Source: an uncultured Candidatus Saccharibacteria bacterium
GTDB taxonomy: Bacteria; Patescibacteriota; Saccharimonadia; Saccharimonadales; Saccharimonadaceae
Reading direction: 5' to 3'
DNA length: 64,000 nucleotides
Assembly: GCA_958399925.1 (NCBI GenBank)
Contig: CATXOC010000002.1
Span: forward strand, 170,774-234,773
A program made the translations under genes and the position numbers. The notes beneath the pieces are model-generated. The model was not told the origin of the DNA. It saw nothing but the letters and a program-made list of their open reading frames with translations, and did not search any database. This document shows positions 7,893 through 17,788 of this stretch, piece after piece (position 1 is the stretch's first letter; the number at the start of each line of letters is the position of its first letter).

Positions 7893-10397
7893 CTAGATTA
7901 CTTTAGCATTTATTTCGGTTGCATGTTTCTCGATACGATGCATTACCGCATTGACGTCATCGATTTTTATAGTCTTGTCGCGGTCGTGAAAATCGATGTG
8001 CAGTGTTACATTCTTTGTCGCTTCATCAAGCGCAAAAATTCCCGCTGGTGTTACCGTATATGCAATATGGTCACCGACGTGAGTTAGCTGCTTCTGTACA
8101 TAATTCAGCACTTGTTCAAATGACGTATTAGCCATTACACGCAAAGTCACATCACGTGACGTTCCCTGGTAACGCATCACTGGCGTATATTCCTTGTCCG
8201 TTAGCTGCTTTAGATCAATCTGTTTAGTCAGCAGTATAAAGCCTGCCGTATAATTAGGCAGTTTAAATTCACGTCGCACCTTGCCGTTAAATTCGCCCAT
8301 TACACCAACCAGCTGACCGTTCAGATAAACCGTTGCCGCACGCTTTGATTCGAATAGGTTGAGCGAGCTATCTAAATCCTCAGCTTGGTCTAGGCGTACG
8401 TACGACAAACTTTCGTGTCCAAATACGTAATTCAGGATGTGTTTCATCTGATAGAACGCCGATCCTTGGCTTTCCTTAGAAGTCAGCACGCCTGCTACCT
8501 GCGGTATTTCCGCAGGCAAGTTTGCCTCATCAGAATCCATTTGACCCTGACGATGTACTTTTCCAACCTCGAATAGCATAAAGTCGTCATAGCCCGCCCG
8601 CAAATTATCGCGTGCCAACTCAACTAGGTTGGGCAGTAAGCTGCGACGATAGTACTGCAAATTCGGTGAGATTGCGTTGACTATCCTAAATGCCTTGGTC
8701 TTATCGTCGCCAACTTTGTCTAACAGATCGCCATGAATGAATGAGTAGCTATAGACCTCGTTACCGCCAGACTCGCGCAAACGCTTACGCAACTCCATCT
8801 CAACTACATATTGCGGGTCAACCTCTGCCGCGCTAAAGTCACGTTGCGGGCTAGTCGCTGTAATAGCATCATAACTGTTTACCCTGCCGATGTCTTCTAT
8901 AACATCCTCATTAATACGTAGATCCGTCCGCCACCATGGAGCAGTGGCACGCAACCGATTATCGTCCACGTCTATATCGTCATACTGCAGATTATGCAGA
9001 GTCGAGCTAATCAATTCTGGTGTGTAACCACCATCAATATGGCCCAGCACATCAGTAACTAGCTTTGTTGGCATATCGAATTTGTTAACCGAAGGCTTAA
9101 TCGGATAGCTGTCTACGACATTACTAATTGCATGACCACCAGCATATTTCTCTAGCATTGCCACTGTACGGAGTAATACTGGATGAGTTAACGGACTTGG
9201 CTGACCCTTGGTAAATCTAGTGATTGCTTCGCTAAAGATACCGTGGCGGAACTGTGTGTTGCGTAGATTGTATAGGTTAAAGGTTGCACTCTCGATCAGC
9301 ACTCTCTTAGTATCCGTAGAGATTTCAGTCGCCTTTCCACCCATTGCACCAGCTAATGCGATAGGCACGCTGTTTTCGCTATTACCCGCCGCAATCACAA
9401 TATCCTTGTCGGCAAGCTCGATCGTACGACCATCTAGTAGTTCTAGTTTTTCACCCGTCCGACCAGCACGCACAACGATATCTGCCGCCTTAGTCGGCGA
9501 GGCTGCGATAACCTTATCTAGGTCAAATGCATGCAGCGGTTGACCGGTTTCCATCATCAGGTAATTTGTAATATCGACTGGCGCCGAAATAGAACGTACG
9601 CCAACACGGCTAAGCTCGCTACGCATCAGCTGCGGAAGGTCTCTACCGCCGTCGATGCCATCCATAGCAACACATTCATATCGATTGCATAGCGCTGGGT
9701 CAGCAATAGTTACCGATATTGCAGCATCGGATTTATTAGCTACTGCAGCACCGTCCAAGTCGTTAAACCACTCTGGTGCCTTGACTTCCTCGTCAAGGAT
9801 GGCCGCAACTTCACGTGCAAAGCCGATTACGCCGAAGCAATCAGGGCGATGAGTTAGACTCTTATTTTCAACCTCTAATAAATAATCGTCCAGATTAAAT
9901 ATATCAATAATCGAATCGCCTGGCTGAACGTTCAAATCCGTTACATCCAGAATGCCTTCATGCTCATCCCAGAGATCTAACTCCATTGGACTCGCCATCA
10001 TACCTTGGCTTAATACACCACGTAATTTGCGAGCACTGAGCATTAACTCGTCATTTGTACCATAGGTTTCCGGTACAATCGTCTTTGGCGGCAACCAAAC
10101 AGCCTTCATTCCAGCATGGACGTTTGGCGCGCCACAAACAACTTCGACGTAACCATTTTCATCGCGTGGCACATCTGACGTTTTACCACCGTCATCAACA
10201 CGGCAAATATGTAGGTGGTCACTGTTGGGATGCTTTATGCAGGTTTTTACCTCGACAACCACTGCACCAGCATATTTTGCGTGTAGACTTGTTACACTCT
10301 CGATTTCCACCAAGCGCGCGCCAATCAACTTTGCCAACTGATCAATTGGCGGCACGTTTGCGATATATTTCTTTAACCAATTTACTGAGATAATCAT
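7893..10397 (-). CDS. pheT: Phenylalanine-tRNA ligase beta subunit
   Basis: The 834-residue beta subunit of the alpha2-beta2 phenylalanyl-tRNA synthetase. The N-terminal EMAP/OB tRNA-binding domain contains VVCGAPNVHAGMKAV. The B3/4 editing region (SLTHRPDCFGVIGFARE, then PVDITNYLMMETGQPLHAFD) and the B5 region follow, and the C-terminal FDX-ACB anticodon-binding domain contains YQGTSRDVTLRV. The length is normal for the family. It follows pheS by 12 bp, and an AGAGGATAG Shine-Dalgarno precedes the ATG, consistent with an internal operon gene. Confidence 0.97.
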   Translation of the reverse strand: MIISVNWLKKYIANVPPIDQLAKLIGARLVEIESVTSLHAKYAGAVVVEVKTCIKHPNSDHLHICRVDDGGKTSDVPRDENGYVEVVCGAPNVHAGMKAVWLPPKTIVPETYGTNDELMLSARKLRGVLSQGMMASPMELDLWDEHEGILDVTDLNVQPGDSIIDIFNLDDYLLEVENKSLTHRPDCFGVIGFAREVAAILDEEVKAPEWFNDLDGAAVANKSDAAISVTIADPALCNRYECVAMDGIDGGRDLPQLMRSELSRVGVRSISAPVDITNYLMMETGQPLHAFDLDKVIAASPTKAADIVVRAGRTGEKLELLDGRTIELADKDIVIAAGNSENSVPIALAGAMGGKATEISTDTKRVLIESATFNLYNLRNTQFRHGIFSEAITRFTKGQPSPLTHPVLLRTVAMLEKYAGGHAISNVVDSYPIKPSVNKFDMPTKLVTDVLGHIDGGYTPELISSTLHNLQYDDIDVDDNRLRATAPWWRTDLRINEDVIEDIGRVNSYDAITATSPQRDFSAAEVDPQYVVEMELRKRLRESGGNEVYSYSFIHGDLLDKVGDDKTKAFRIVNAISPNLQYYRRSLLPNLVELARDNLRAGYDDFMLFEVGKVHRQGQMDSDEANLPAEIPQVAGVLTSKESQGSAFYQMKHILNYVFGHESLSYVRLDQAEDLDSSLNLFESKRAATVYLNGQLVGVMGEFNGKVRREFKLPNYTAGFILLTKQIDLKQLTDKEYTPVMRYQGTSRDVTLRVMANTSFEQVLNYVQKQLTHVGDHIAYTVTPAGIFALDEATKNVTLHIDFHDRDKTIKIDDVNAVMHRIEKHATEINAKVI

Positions 10398-10409
10398 ATT
10401 TTCTATCCT

Positions 10410-11435
10410 CTATTTGAATTTCCTTAAGAATGCTAGTTTACCTGACTCGAAATGCCGCAGATCCTCAATGCCGTATTTCAACATCACTAAACGTTCAAGG
10501 CCGCCGCCCCAAGCAAAGCCACGATACTTAGTTGGATCAATACCAGCCTCCTTTAGTACGTTCGGATGTAGCATGCCGCAGCCCAGCATCTCTAGCCATT
10601 CGCCGCCCTTGCCACCGCCACCTAATGCTGCTGGTTTTTCAATCTGGAATTCTAGGCTTGGCTCAGTAAACGGGAAGTAGCCCGGCTGTGTTTTAATATT
10701 CAGTTTCTGCCCATAATAGGTCTCAAAGAAGTTCTTCAGTAGCCCCAGCATCTGCCCTAGGTTGGCATCGCGCGATACAAACACACCCTCGATCTGGTTA
10801 AAGGTATGATCGTGAGTTACATCAGCATCTTCATTACGGAAAACTCGGCCATAGTGGATTTCCGCAATTTGACCACCCGCCTCTAGCTTCGCTTTACCTG
10901 CCTTTAGCGTACGGTTTTCCATAGCTGTTGTATGAGCCGGCGGAATATAGCCCTCCTCAGTCCGGAAGGTATCGTAACCGTCGCGTGCTGGGTGGTTGGG
11001 CGGGAAGTTTAAGCTAGTAAACATATGGTAATCATCGTCAATTTGACGCGCCTCATGACACTCAAATCCCATACGCGTAAAAACATCGACAACATGCTGT
11101 AGTTCCAATGTCAGCGGGTGCAAGCTACTGTTGTCTATTGGTAGCAGTGTTGGGCGAGTAAACGACTGCGCCTTCGTATCGACGTCAAATGGCGCCGTCA
11201 CATCTAGCGGCACTACACTAGCCTCTTCTTGCTGCTCGACATATTTATCAGCTGCTGCCTGAATCTCGTTTTTCAGAGCGTTGATTTTTTGACCAAAAGC
11301 GGAACGCTCCTCGACTGGCAATTTCGGAATCTCACGATACAATTCCTTCAGTTCTTTGGCCTTCAATAGTTCACGCGGGTCTTCGCCTGCTTTGATCCGG
11401 CCAAGAAGATTAGTTTGAACTTCGTCTAAATTCAT
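10410..11435 (-). CDS. pheS: Phenylalanine-tRNA ligase alpha subunit
   Basis: The 341-residue catalytic subunit has an N-terminal coiled-coil arm (about 1-90) and class II synthetase motifs: motif 2 with GRVFRNEDADVTHDHTFNQ and motif 3 with GFAWGGGLERLVML. The PAHTTAMENRT segment aligns with the usual HTS region. It heads the pheST operon. A TGG-TAAAAT extended -10 (11443-11448) sits 7 nt before the ATG with no Shine-Dalgarno, so the transcript is predicted leaderless; no leader peptide or T-box precedes it. Confidence 0.97.
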   Translation of the reverse strand: MNLDEVQTNLLGRIKAGEDPRELLKAKELKELYREIPKLPVEERSAFGQKINALKNEIQAAADKYVEQQEEASVVPLDVTAPFDVDTKAQSFTRPTLLPIDNSSLHPLTLELQHVVDVFTRMGFECHEARQIDDDYHMFTSLNFPPNHPARDGYDTFRTEEGYIPPAHTTAMENRTLKAGKAKLEAGGQIAEIHYGRVFRNEDADVTHDHTFNQIEGVFVSRDANLGQMLGLLKNFFETYYGQKLNIKTQPGYFPFTEPSLEFQIEKPAALGGGGKGGEWLEMLGCGMLHPNVLKEAGIDPTKYRGFAWGGGLERLVMLKYGIEDLRHFESGKLAFLRKFK

Positions 11436-11442
11436 ACCTATT

Positions 11443-11448
11443 ATTTTA
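11443..11448 (-). promoter_or_regulatory. Extended -10 box of pheS
   Basis: TAAAAT preceded by TGG, 7 nt before the pheS ATG, with no room for a Shine-Dalgarno site. It is part of the leaderless pattern seen across the window. Confidence 0.6.
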
Positions 11449-11460
11449 CCACAGATAGCA

Positions 11461-11488
11461 AAATAGCTCTCACACGCGAGAGCTATTT
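11461..11488 (-). terminator. Intrinsic terminator after the aquaporin gene
   Basis: An 11-bp perfect stem (AAATAGCTCTC with its complement) and 6-nt loop lie 30 bp past the aquaporin stop. The A/T-rich stem base supplies a short U run. It separates the gene from pheST. Confidence 0.75.
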
Positions 11489-11517
11489 TAGGACTACAAC
11501 CTATAGACTCCTATAGA

Positions 11518-12684
11518 CTAGGCCTCAAATTCTTCAGCAGCATTATCGCTGTTCTTAGCCATCATACGATAAGCTGACACACCGATAGTCATACCAACAA
11601 CCGCACCTAGTACATAGACAACGATTGGCCATGCAACAGTTGCAAAGTCGCCCCAATGGAAAGCGCTCAGAGCAACAGCTACAGCTGGGTTCAGGATAGC
11701 TGTAGAACCAGCAATCGCTAGACCAGCGAATAGACCAAAGCCAACTGCTAGACCCTTAGCAATAGCACACTTACGCTTGCTAAATAGAGCATAGCCAGCA
11801 CCTAGACCGAAGACAACAGTGCCAAGAATTTCAGCAACTAGCGCACCCCATTCTTGACCCTTCTCTAGGCCTAACTGAGAGTGAATTTTTGGCTTGTAGT
11901 TATCAGCAATTTTGACACCAGCCTCAGTGTTAGTATCGATACCAGCCATTTCTGCCATCATCTCAGTAGCAGTCTTACCCTTGGTAATCTCTGTTGTGCC
12001 CTGGTTCTTTAGATAGTTCTTGGACCACTCTTCAACGCTACCTGCCTTAGCAAAATCAGCTTCAGTTGCGGCACCTTGCGAAACCGCAATGTTCTTAAGT
12101 GCGGTGCCTAAGCTAAAGTTAGCATTAACAACACCCGTCATAGCTAGTATAGCTAATGCCGCGCCAACAAACTGTGCAACAATGTATGCAAATGCCTTGA
12201 CACCGTCAACTTTCTTGTTGATCCATGCAGCAATGGTAATTGCTGGGTTCAGATGTGCACCCGAAATTGCACCAAACACTATAACTAGAACAGCCAGTGT
12301 TAATGCAATACCTAGTGAGCCAAAATACTGATTAGTTGCCAGACTTAGAATAGTTGCAGACAGCACAAAAGTACCGAATGCTTCAGCTAGCATGGCAGCT
12401 GGATTTAGTGAGGCAAGACGCTCAGTAATGCTACTCTTTTTCGCTTTGGCGTCGTCGCTGACTTCAGGCTCAGCCACTTCTACAACCTCGACAACTTCTT
12501 CGACATCATCGGTATCGACGTCAGCCTCAGCCGCAGCGTTTTTACTTTCTTCGGACTTGACGGCCGTTGATTCGTCATTGACGTCAGCAGCTGCTTCGTC
12601 TAGGGTCTTTTTCGTTACGCGCGTCTTAGTCTTGGACGTAGACTTCTTTGAAGACGCACGCTTGCTACTTTTCTTTGTAGCCAT
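11518..12684 (-). CDS. Aquaporin/glycerol-facilitator (MIP family) channel with altered filter
   Basis: A 388-residue channel with the two family half-helices: SGAHLNPAIT (NPA at 146-148) and AILNPAVAVALS (NPA at 332-334). Three things are odd. The first 85 residues are a Lys/Ser-rich then acidic, low-complexity cytosolic extension. About 85 hydrophilic residues (about 190-278) are inserted between the third and fourth helices, where families usually have a short loop. The Arg that normally follows the second NPA and lines the ar/R selectivity filter is Val. Substrate is therefore uncertain; a wider, uncharged pore is inferred. A GGAGGG Shine-Dalgarno precedes the start. Confidence 0.88.
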   Translation of the reverse strand: MATKKSSKRASSKKSTSKTKTRVTKKTLDEAAADVNDESTAVKSEESKNAAAEADVDTDDVEEVVEVVEVAEPEVSDDAKAKKSSITERLASLNPAAMLAEAFGTFVLSATILSLATNQYFGSLGIALTLAVLVIVFGAISGAHLNPAITIAAWINKKVDGVKAFAYIVAQFVGAALAILAMTGVVNANFSLGTALKNIAVSQGAATEADFAKAGSVEEWSKNYLKNQGTTEITKGKTATEMMAEMAGIDTNTEAGVKIADNYKPKIHSQLGLEKGQEWGALVAEILGTVVFGLGAGYALFSKRKCAIAKGLAVGFGLFAGLAIAGSTAILNPAVAVALSAFHWGDFATVAWPIVVYVLGAVVGMTIGVSAYRMMAKNSDNAAEEFEA

Positions 12685-12803
12685 ATTTACTAATCCCTCC
12701 TTAATAATTAAACTACAAGCTTAATTTTAACCGCCCAGTGTAATTTTGTCCATAGTTTATCTGACAATAAACTGGTGCATCACATCAGCCAGCTAATGTA
12801 TGA

Positions 12804-12809
12804 TATAAT
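12804..12809 (+). promoter_or_regulatory. -10 box of the small membrane protein gene at 12816
   Basis: TATAAT with upstream TGA (extended -10), ending 6 nt before the ATG at 12816. This predicts a leaderless start. Confidence 0.6.
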
Positions 12810-12815
12810 TTGCTT

Positions 12816-13058
12816 ATGTCAATCATTTATAATGACAACCAAGAGAAGTCAGAGCTGCAGAAGCGTATCACCGCTGAATTACGCGAGAAGCAAAACCGCA
12901 GCAGCAAAGTCGAGGGCGATCCTTATCAACACAAAGACACTTACACGCCTGGCGACGAGTATCAAAAGGATCTAGAGCCCGCAAACATGACTGCCTGGGT
13001 ATGGATAATTATAGTAGCCATTGCCGTAGGGCTAATTATCTACACAGCGACATTATAA
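12816..13058 (+). CDS. Small C-terminal-anchored membrane protein
   Basis: An 80-residue protein with a charged N-terminal half rich in Lys/Glu/Gln and a single membrane helix at the C-terminal end (about 58-78). No family is recognised. ATG at 12816 is preferred over the upstream TTG at 12810 because TATAAT lies 6 nt before it. The next gene, also membrane-anchored, starts 31 bp downstream with its own Shine-Dalgarno, so the two are probably co-transcribed. Confidence 0.7.
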   Translation: MSIIYNDNQEKSELQKRITAELREKQNRSSKVEGDPYQHKDTYTPGDEYQKDLEPANMTAWVWIIIVAIAVGLIIYTATL

Positions 13059-13089
13059 ATTACTTATAGACAAGCCATAGGAGGGATAA

Positions 13090-13755
13090 GTGGAAGAGAA
13101 ACAAGCCAAGGCTAACGCCGAAGCTAAGCCTGCGAAACAACATAGACTTAACAAGAAACAGCAAAAGACTATCGAATACACCGTTTGGTGTATACTACTG
13201 CTAATTGTTCTAGCGGTAGCTAGCGGCACCTATATCATTGCCGATTCAGCCAAGGCGATTAACACCTACCGCGAGGGTATATTTGATCAGTATAGTGATG
13301 CGACGAACGGGAAGAACGTTGGCGCACCAATCGAGCTACGTAAGGTCTGGCTAGCCGACAAAATTAATCCTAGATACCAGAAGACGCTAGCGCTCAGTGA
13401 TTCGTACAAGAAACTATTATCTAATATTAAAGGCTATAATCAAACGCGCGAGGCGCACGACAAACTAGTCGAAATATTTAACAAAGGTACTGAGGGAACC
13501 ACAACCCTTTCTAGTAAAACACTCGACGCCGTACAGTCCTACGAGAAGGTTATTAAGTCATATTATCCTAATGAATCGGCACGACTGCAGGCCATGTCAG
13601 AGCTAGAAAGTAAGGTGGCAAGCAGTATTAATTTTTCCGAAATATCGCAGAGCCTTAACAGGGTGCTCCACGACAATGACGAATGGCTAGACACTGTTCG
13701 CAACAATATTAACAGCGAGCAAGATACCTTCCAACAAAAAATTAACAGTATCTAA
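13090..13755 (+). CDS. Membrane-anchored helical protein of unknown function
   Basis: A 221-residue protein with a basic cytosolic tail (about 1-28), one membrane helix (about 31-53) and an external, mostly helical domain. Its layout recalls LemA-like proteins, but I see no diagnostic motif. The start is GTG at 13090, with the strong Shine-Dalgarno GGAGGG 6 nt before it. It is probably the second gene of a pair with the small membrane protein upstream. Confidence 0.75.
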   Translation: MEEKQAKANAEAKPAKQHRLNKKQQKTIEYTVWCILLLIVLAVASGTYIIADSAKAINTYREGIFDQYSDATNGKNVGAPIELRKVWLADKINPRYQKTLALSDSYKKLLSNIKGYNQTREAHDKLVEIFNKGTEGTTTLSSKTLDAVQSYEKVIKSYYPNESARLQAMSELESKVASSINFSEISQSLNRVLHDNDEWLDTVRNNINSEQDTFQQKINSI

Positions 13756-13795
13756 ATTTAGAGCATTACTCTGTCGCCTACTTAGTTATCAGAAA

Positions 13796-13819
13796 AGCCC
13801 GATGCAGAACAAGCGGGCT
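13796..13819. terminator. Shared bidirectional terminator between convergent genes
   Basis: The 6-bp stem AGCCCG/CGGGCT with a 12-nt loop has U-rich flanks on both sides. It lies between the plus-strand membrane protein gene ending at 13755 and the minus-strand ATPase gene ending at 13873. Confidence 0.6.
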
Positions 13820-13872
13820 ATTTTGATATATTCATATATATGCATACTTGTGCAGATGTTTATAGATAGTTT

Positions 13873-16620
13873 TTATTTTGTAGTACGCTGGCGATGAGGG
13901 CGACGACGCGGCTTCTTCTCTCTGTTATTTGGCGTGTTTGGCGTGTTTGAATCGCTAAGCACATTAGGAATGTTAGGCGCGTCTTTTGCATTAGCTAAAT
14001 CGTTAGCAGTAGCATTGTTCGCCCTAGTCATACTTTTGTCAGGTGACATTGGCGTCGCGTTAACAGCATCTGTCTCGGCGGCTGTTTTGATCGCTGCGAA
14101 TAGATCGCCGAGCTTTTGCGAGCCTTGTACACCAGAGGGTGAAGTTTTCTTCAACTTCTTCTCTTCCTTCCTGATTTCGCGCTGTGTAGACTTAGGCATT
14201 AGATTCTCAGGAGTTTTAATCTGACTACTGATCATTGCCGCGACCTCTGCTACGGGCTTACCATAGGCTGTGCGGCTATGCTGGATAATCTCACTCAGGT
14301 GATCCTCTGGCTCAGGCGGCCACTTCAGTGTAATACCACTAAAGGCTGGCATCTTCTCGCCCTCGATCATCATACAGCTGATAAAGTGGCGATTATTCAT
14401 CTGCAGAATGTCATTAGCCGCAAAGTTTGGCTCGAACTGTTGCGCTAGCACTGGCGCATCTTCTGGCGATACACGCATTGATATAATCGTACCAACATTA
14501 CCAAAGACTGCATCACGTACAGCATCAGTCATCTGAGATATATACTGGTTCGCAACTGTCAGACATAAGCCATATTTACGCGCCTCAGATAATATGACCG
14601 CAAACGAATCAGTAGCAAAGTTCTGAAACTCGTCAACGTATAGATAGAATGGACGGCGATCCTTAACATCTGGAATATCGCTGCGACTCATTGCAGCTAG
14701 CTGTATTTTAGTCACTAGGAACGAGCCTAAGATGCTAGCATTATCCTCACCAATCAGCCCCTTAGACAGATTAACGATCAGAATCTTGCCTTCGTCCATA
14801 ATCTGACGAACATTAAAGCTAGATTTTGGCTGACCGATGATATTACGGATAGTCGGGTTAGCAACAAAAGCACCAACCTTGTTTAGAATCGGGGCGACCG
14901 CTTCAGTAACATATTTATCAGTCCAGCTAGCAAACTCCACACGCCAGAACTGCAGAACTACCGTATCTGTTACATGATTAACAACATCCTCGCGGAATTT
15001 CTTGTCTGTCAGCATACGCGTAATATCCAACATCGTAGTATTTGGGTATTCTAGCAACGCCAAAATAGTATAACGCAGAACATATTCTAGACGCGGCCCC
15101 CATGATTCGCCAAACATACGTTTTAGTGCGCCAATAATCTCTGAGCTAATATTGCTACGCTGCGTCGGATCGTAAACTTCCATCGGGTTAAAAGCCATTG
15201 GATATGCAGTATCCGACGGGTTAAAGTAAACCACATCCTTAATGCGGGAAGGCGGTATAAACTTCAAGTTATCGATTGCAAAGTCACCGTGCGGATCAAT
15301 AATCGCATATCCCTGGTTTTGATAGATATCCGACAACGTCAGTAGCTCTAGCAGACCAGACTTACCTGTACCAGTCTGGCCAATTATGTAGACATGGCGA
15401 CTGCGGTCACGCCGGTAGATGCCAAACTGCTTCTGCATACCACGAAAGTTAGTCATACCGAAAGCACTGATCTGTCGATCGTGCTCGTGGTCACCCGTTA
15501 GCACAGGCAGGTTAGCTGGCGGTTCTGCTGTTTTGCTGTTGGCCCAGACTACATTCGGAGTTTCGACATTCATATGCGGTAGATGGAATACCGAGGCAAG
15601 CTCCTCGATATTCAGAATAAAGCCATCCCCTTCACGGAATCGACGTTCTATGTAGGGTTTTAGATCATCACGGTCAAATGACGGCGTGTGCGCCAGCTTA
15701 AAGCCGTTCAGACTAGTAGAGTTAAACTGCTTGAAAGCCGAGGCAACGGCATTCATCTGAATACGCGCGCTAGTTTGGTTGCTACCCAGGTAAGCAATGC
15801 GGATTTTCACCTTATAGCCCAATTTCTGCGATTTCTTCTCTGCCTCTGAGACACGCATTTTATCGCGATCGCTCATATCGCGTTTGACAGTTTCACCCGC
15901 TCCGCCTTCAGGTGGTTGCCATAACGCCTGTAAAGCCTGCACAAACCAAATCCAGGCCTCGGACTTCGTTGTCGTACCGTAGCCTTCTTTGTATTTACTA
16001 ATAAATTTAGCACTATCTTGCTGCCAGCTATCCGCAACAGGACGAACTAGAATCTGCACCCAAATCTCTTCGTCGGTTTTATCAAGTTTAGTTAATGCCG
16101 CAGTGATGCCAGCCAGCGGGTCTACATCGAAATTCTGGAATGTTTTAATTGGAAAGTATTGGTTATCCGTTAGCACTAGCTCGTCGATAGCGGTAACAGG
16201 ATGCGAATTTGCTGTACTAGCATAGTCCCGTGTCGCTTCATGAATCTGAACAGAGGGATATTGTGCGTAAATCTGCCCCTCGACGAAATTCTGCAAATGC
16301 TTTGGTACACGAACATAGAAACGAATCTGGTTACCAACACTAGCAATCTCAAACGATAGGTGCTCTTGCACGCCACCGCTCATTTTTAACTCTTGTTTGT
16401 CACGCAGAATTCCATGAAGCGAGGCAAACAGTTGCTCTGCCGATAGTTCCTTTTTATCGTTATCGCGAGGAATTTCAAGCGCAAGTAAAACATAGTCATA
16501 CGGATCAACAAATTCGGTCTGTTCTTTCTTGTAATTGCGCCACGTCAAGAAGCTAAGGATACCAATAGTCGGTAACCATATATACCACTGCGTAAAGAAC
16601 GCCAAAAGTTGCTCAATCAT
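13873..16620 (-). CDS. VirD4/TraD-like type IV secretion ATPase
   Basis: A 915-residue ATPase of the HerA/TraD/VirD4 class, related to coupling proteins that pump DNA or protein through type IV secretion channels. One N-terminal membrane helix lies at about 12-26. Walker A GQTGTGKS is at 414-421, followed by IIDPHGDFAID; the Walker B region reads PFYLYVDEFQNFATDS, followed by the TraG/TraD-type segment EARKYGLCLTVANQY. The C-terminal 130 residues are Asn/Pro/Lys-rich and probably disordered. It stands alone, not in a conjugation operon; the VirB6-like protein at 29978-33433 may be part of the same apparatus. Confidence 0.85.
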   Translation of the reverse strand: MIEQLLAFFTQWYIWLPTIGILSFLTWRNYKKEQTEFVDPYDYVLLALEIPRDNDKKELSAEQLFASLHGILRDKQELKMSGGVQEHLSFEIASVGNQIRFYVRVPKHLQNFVEGQIYAQYPSVQIHEATRDYASTANSHPVTAIDELVLTDNQYFPIKTFQNFDVDPLAGITAALTKLDKTDEEIWVQILVRPVADSWQQDSAKFISKYKEGYGTTTKSEAWIWFVQALQALWQPPEGGAGETVKRDMSDRDKMRVSEAEKKSQKLGYKVKIRIAYLGSNQTSARIQMNAVASAFKQFNSTSLNGFKLAHTPSFDRDDLKPYIERRFREGDGFILNIEELASVFHLPHMNVETPNVVWANSKTAEPPANLPVLTGDHEHDRQISAFGMTNFRGMQKQFGIYRRDRSRHVYIIGQTGTGKSGLLELLTLSDIYQNQGYAIIDPHGDFAIDNLKFIPPSRIKDVVYFNPSDTAYPMAFNPMEVYDPTQRSNISSEIIGALKRMFGESWGPRLEYVLRYTILALLEYPNTTMLDITRMLTDKKFREDVVNHVTDTVVLQFWRVEFASWTDKYVTEAVAPILNKVGAFVANPTIRNIIGQPKSSFNVRQIMDEGKILIVNLSKGLIGEDNASILGSFLVTKIQLAAMSRSDIPDVKDRRPFYLYVDEFQNFATDSFAVILSEARKYGLCLTVANQYISQMTDAVRDAVFGNVGTIISMRVSPEDAPVLAQQFEPNFAANDILQMNNRHFISCMMIEGEKMPAFSGITLKWPPEPEDHLSEIIQHSRTAYGKPVAEVAAMISSQIKTPENLMPKSTQREIRKEEKKLKKTSPSGVQGSQKLGDLFAAIKTAAETDAVNATPMSPDKSMTRANNATANDLANAKDAPNIPNVLSDSNTPNTPNNREKKPRRRPHRQRTTK

Positions 16621-16685
16621 CTCTTTATAGATTACCAGATTGCACCTATAAACTCAAGCAAGATAGCCACTATACTGATTAGCGC

Positions 16686-17726
16686 TTAAGCATTGGCCAG
16701 CGTATAAGTTGACTTGTCGATACGTTTGAATTCTGGTCGTGATAAATTCAATAGAACCGTGGCTTCACGCACTTGGCGCACCTTCAATACGGCTCGCACA
16801 ATATCTTCACGGTTCATTGGCCCGTTTTCGCGTAAGATATCACTGATCACATCAGTAATGCTACCACGTTTATAGCCGCGCTCAGCTAGAGCGTAGATAC
16901 CACGACCAACCAGGACAAAACGGTTATCCTTGATTAGTTCGTTATGAATAGCCTGCTTAGTCACATTATTTCGCTTGAAATTTTCTGCTTTGACGGCATC
17001 AGCAATGTCATTAAAGTGCATTGGCTTATCATGTTGTTTCAGTACAACATAGATCTTGTCGCGAATATTTCGTGGATTCACTAGTGGCCACTTGACCAGT
17101 CCCCACATTCCATTTAAAGTAGCGATGTTTTTGCTGATACTAGCAATAGCAGCTACTTCCATCGGGTGTTCATAGTCACCATCAACGAGTTTATATAATT
17201 CATCAATTGTAACAGGTTGACCATGCTTGCGAAGTGTTGTAACAATAGCGTCGGCAGCTTTTTTAATATCACGTTCATCCTTATCGGACGATAGGATTAC
17301 TGCTGCATAATACTTATCGTTCTCAGTAGTGATTACCATCTTACTGCTTAGCTCGGCTAGTAAAGTAACCACTGCACGACTTTTGACGCTGTGATCACCC
17401 ATCAGACGATCGGCTAGATCATCAATGCGTGCGCCACGACCCATCTCGTGCAAAGTCTTAATCAAATCACGCTCTGCACTGGTATAGCTAGGATTCTTAT
17501 TGTCATCCAGTGAAATTTTGATACGTAGCAAAGTAGCCTTTTCAATCTGACGCACACGTTCACGAGTAATAGAGAGACTCTCGCCCACTTGCTCTAACGT
17601 CTCTTTCTGACCACTAATGCCAAAACGGCGATCAATAACCTCTGCCTCGCGTGGTCGCTCAATACCCGACAGGATTCCCTTTACTGCACTACTTAGTTCC
17701 TCCTTTAATTCGGGCACATTAGCCAT
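16686..17726 (-). CDS. Sigma-70 region 4-like HTH protein with HARE-HTH-like repeats
   Basis: The 346-residue protein opens with a sigma region 4-type domain (about 20-75): PREAEVIDRRFGISG, then TLEQVGESLSITRERVRQIE, the helix-turn-helix that contacts -35 elements in primary sigma factors. Region 2, needed to melt the -10, is absent. The rest contains winged-helix-like segments resembling the HARE-HTH domain shared with the RNA polymerase delta subunit, for example PVTIDELYKLV, PMHFNDIADAV and PMNREDIVRAV. A regulator or RNA polymerase-associated factor is inferred rather than a true sigma. An AGGAGA Shine-Dalgarno sits 6 nt before the ATG and a full promoter lies upstream. Confidence 0.8.
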   Translation of the reverse strand: MANVPELKEELSSAVKGILSGIERPREAEVIDRRFGISGQKETLEQVGESLSITRERVRQIEKATLLRIKISLDDNKNPSYTSAERDLIKTLHEMGRGARIDDLADRLMGDHSVKSRAVVTLLAELSSKMVITTENDKYYAAVILSSDKDERDIKKAADAIVTTLRKHGQPVTIDELYKLVDGDYEHPMEVAAIASISKNIATLNGMWGLVKWPLVNPRNIRDKIYVVLKQHDKPMHFNDIADAVKAENFKRNNVTKQAIHNELIKDNRFVLVGRGIYALAERGYKRGSITDVISDILRENGPMNREDIVRAVLKVRQVREATVLLNLSRPEFKRIDKSTYTLANA

Positions 17727-17788
17727 CTGTCTCTCCTGCCTTTCTTCACCTTAATTTGACATAGTAATAATTTTTTCAACTGACATAG

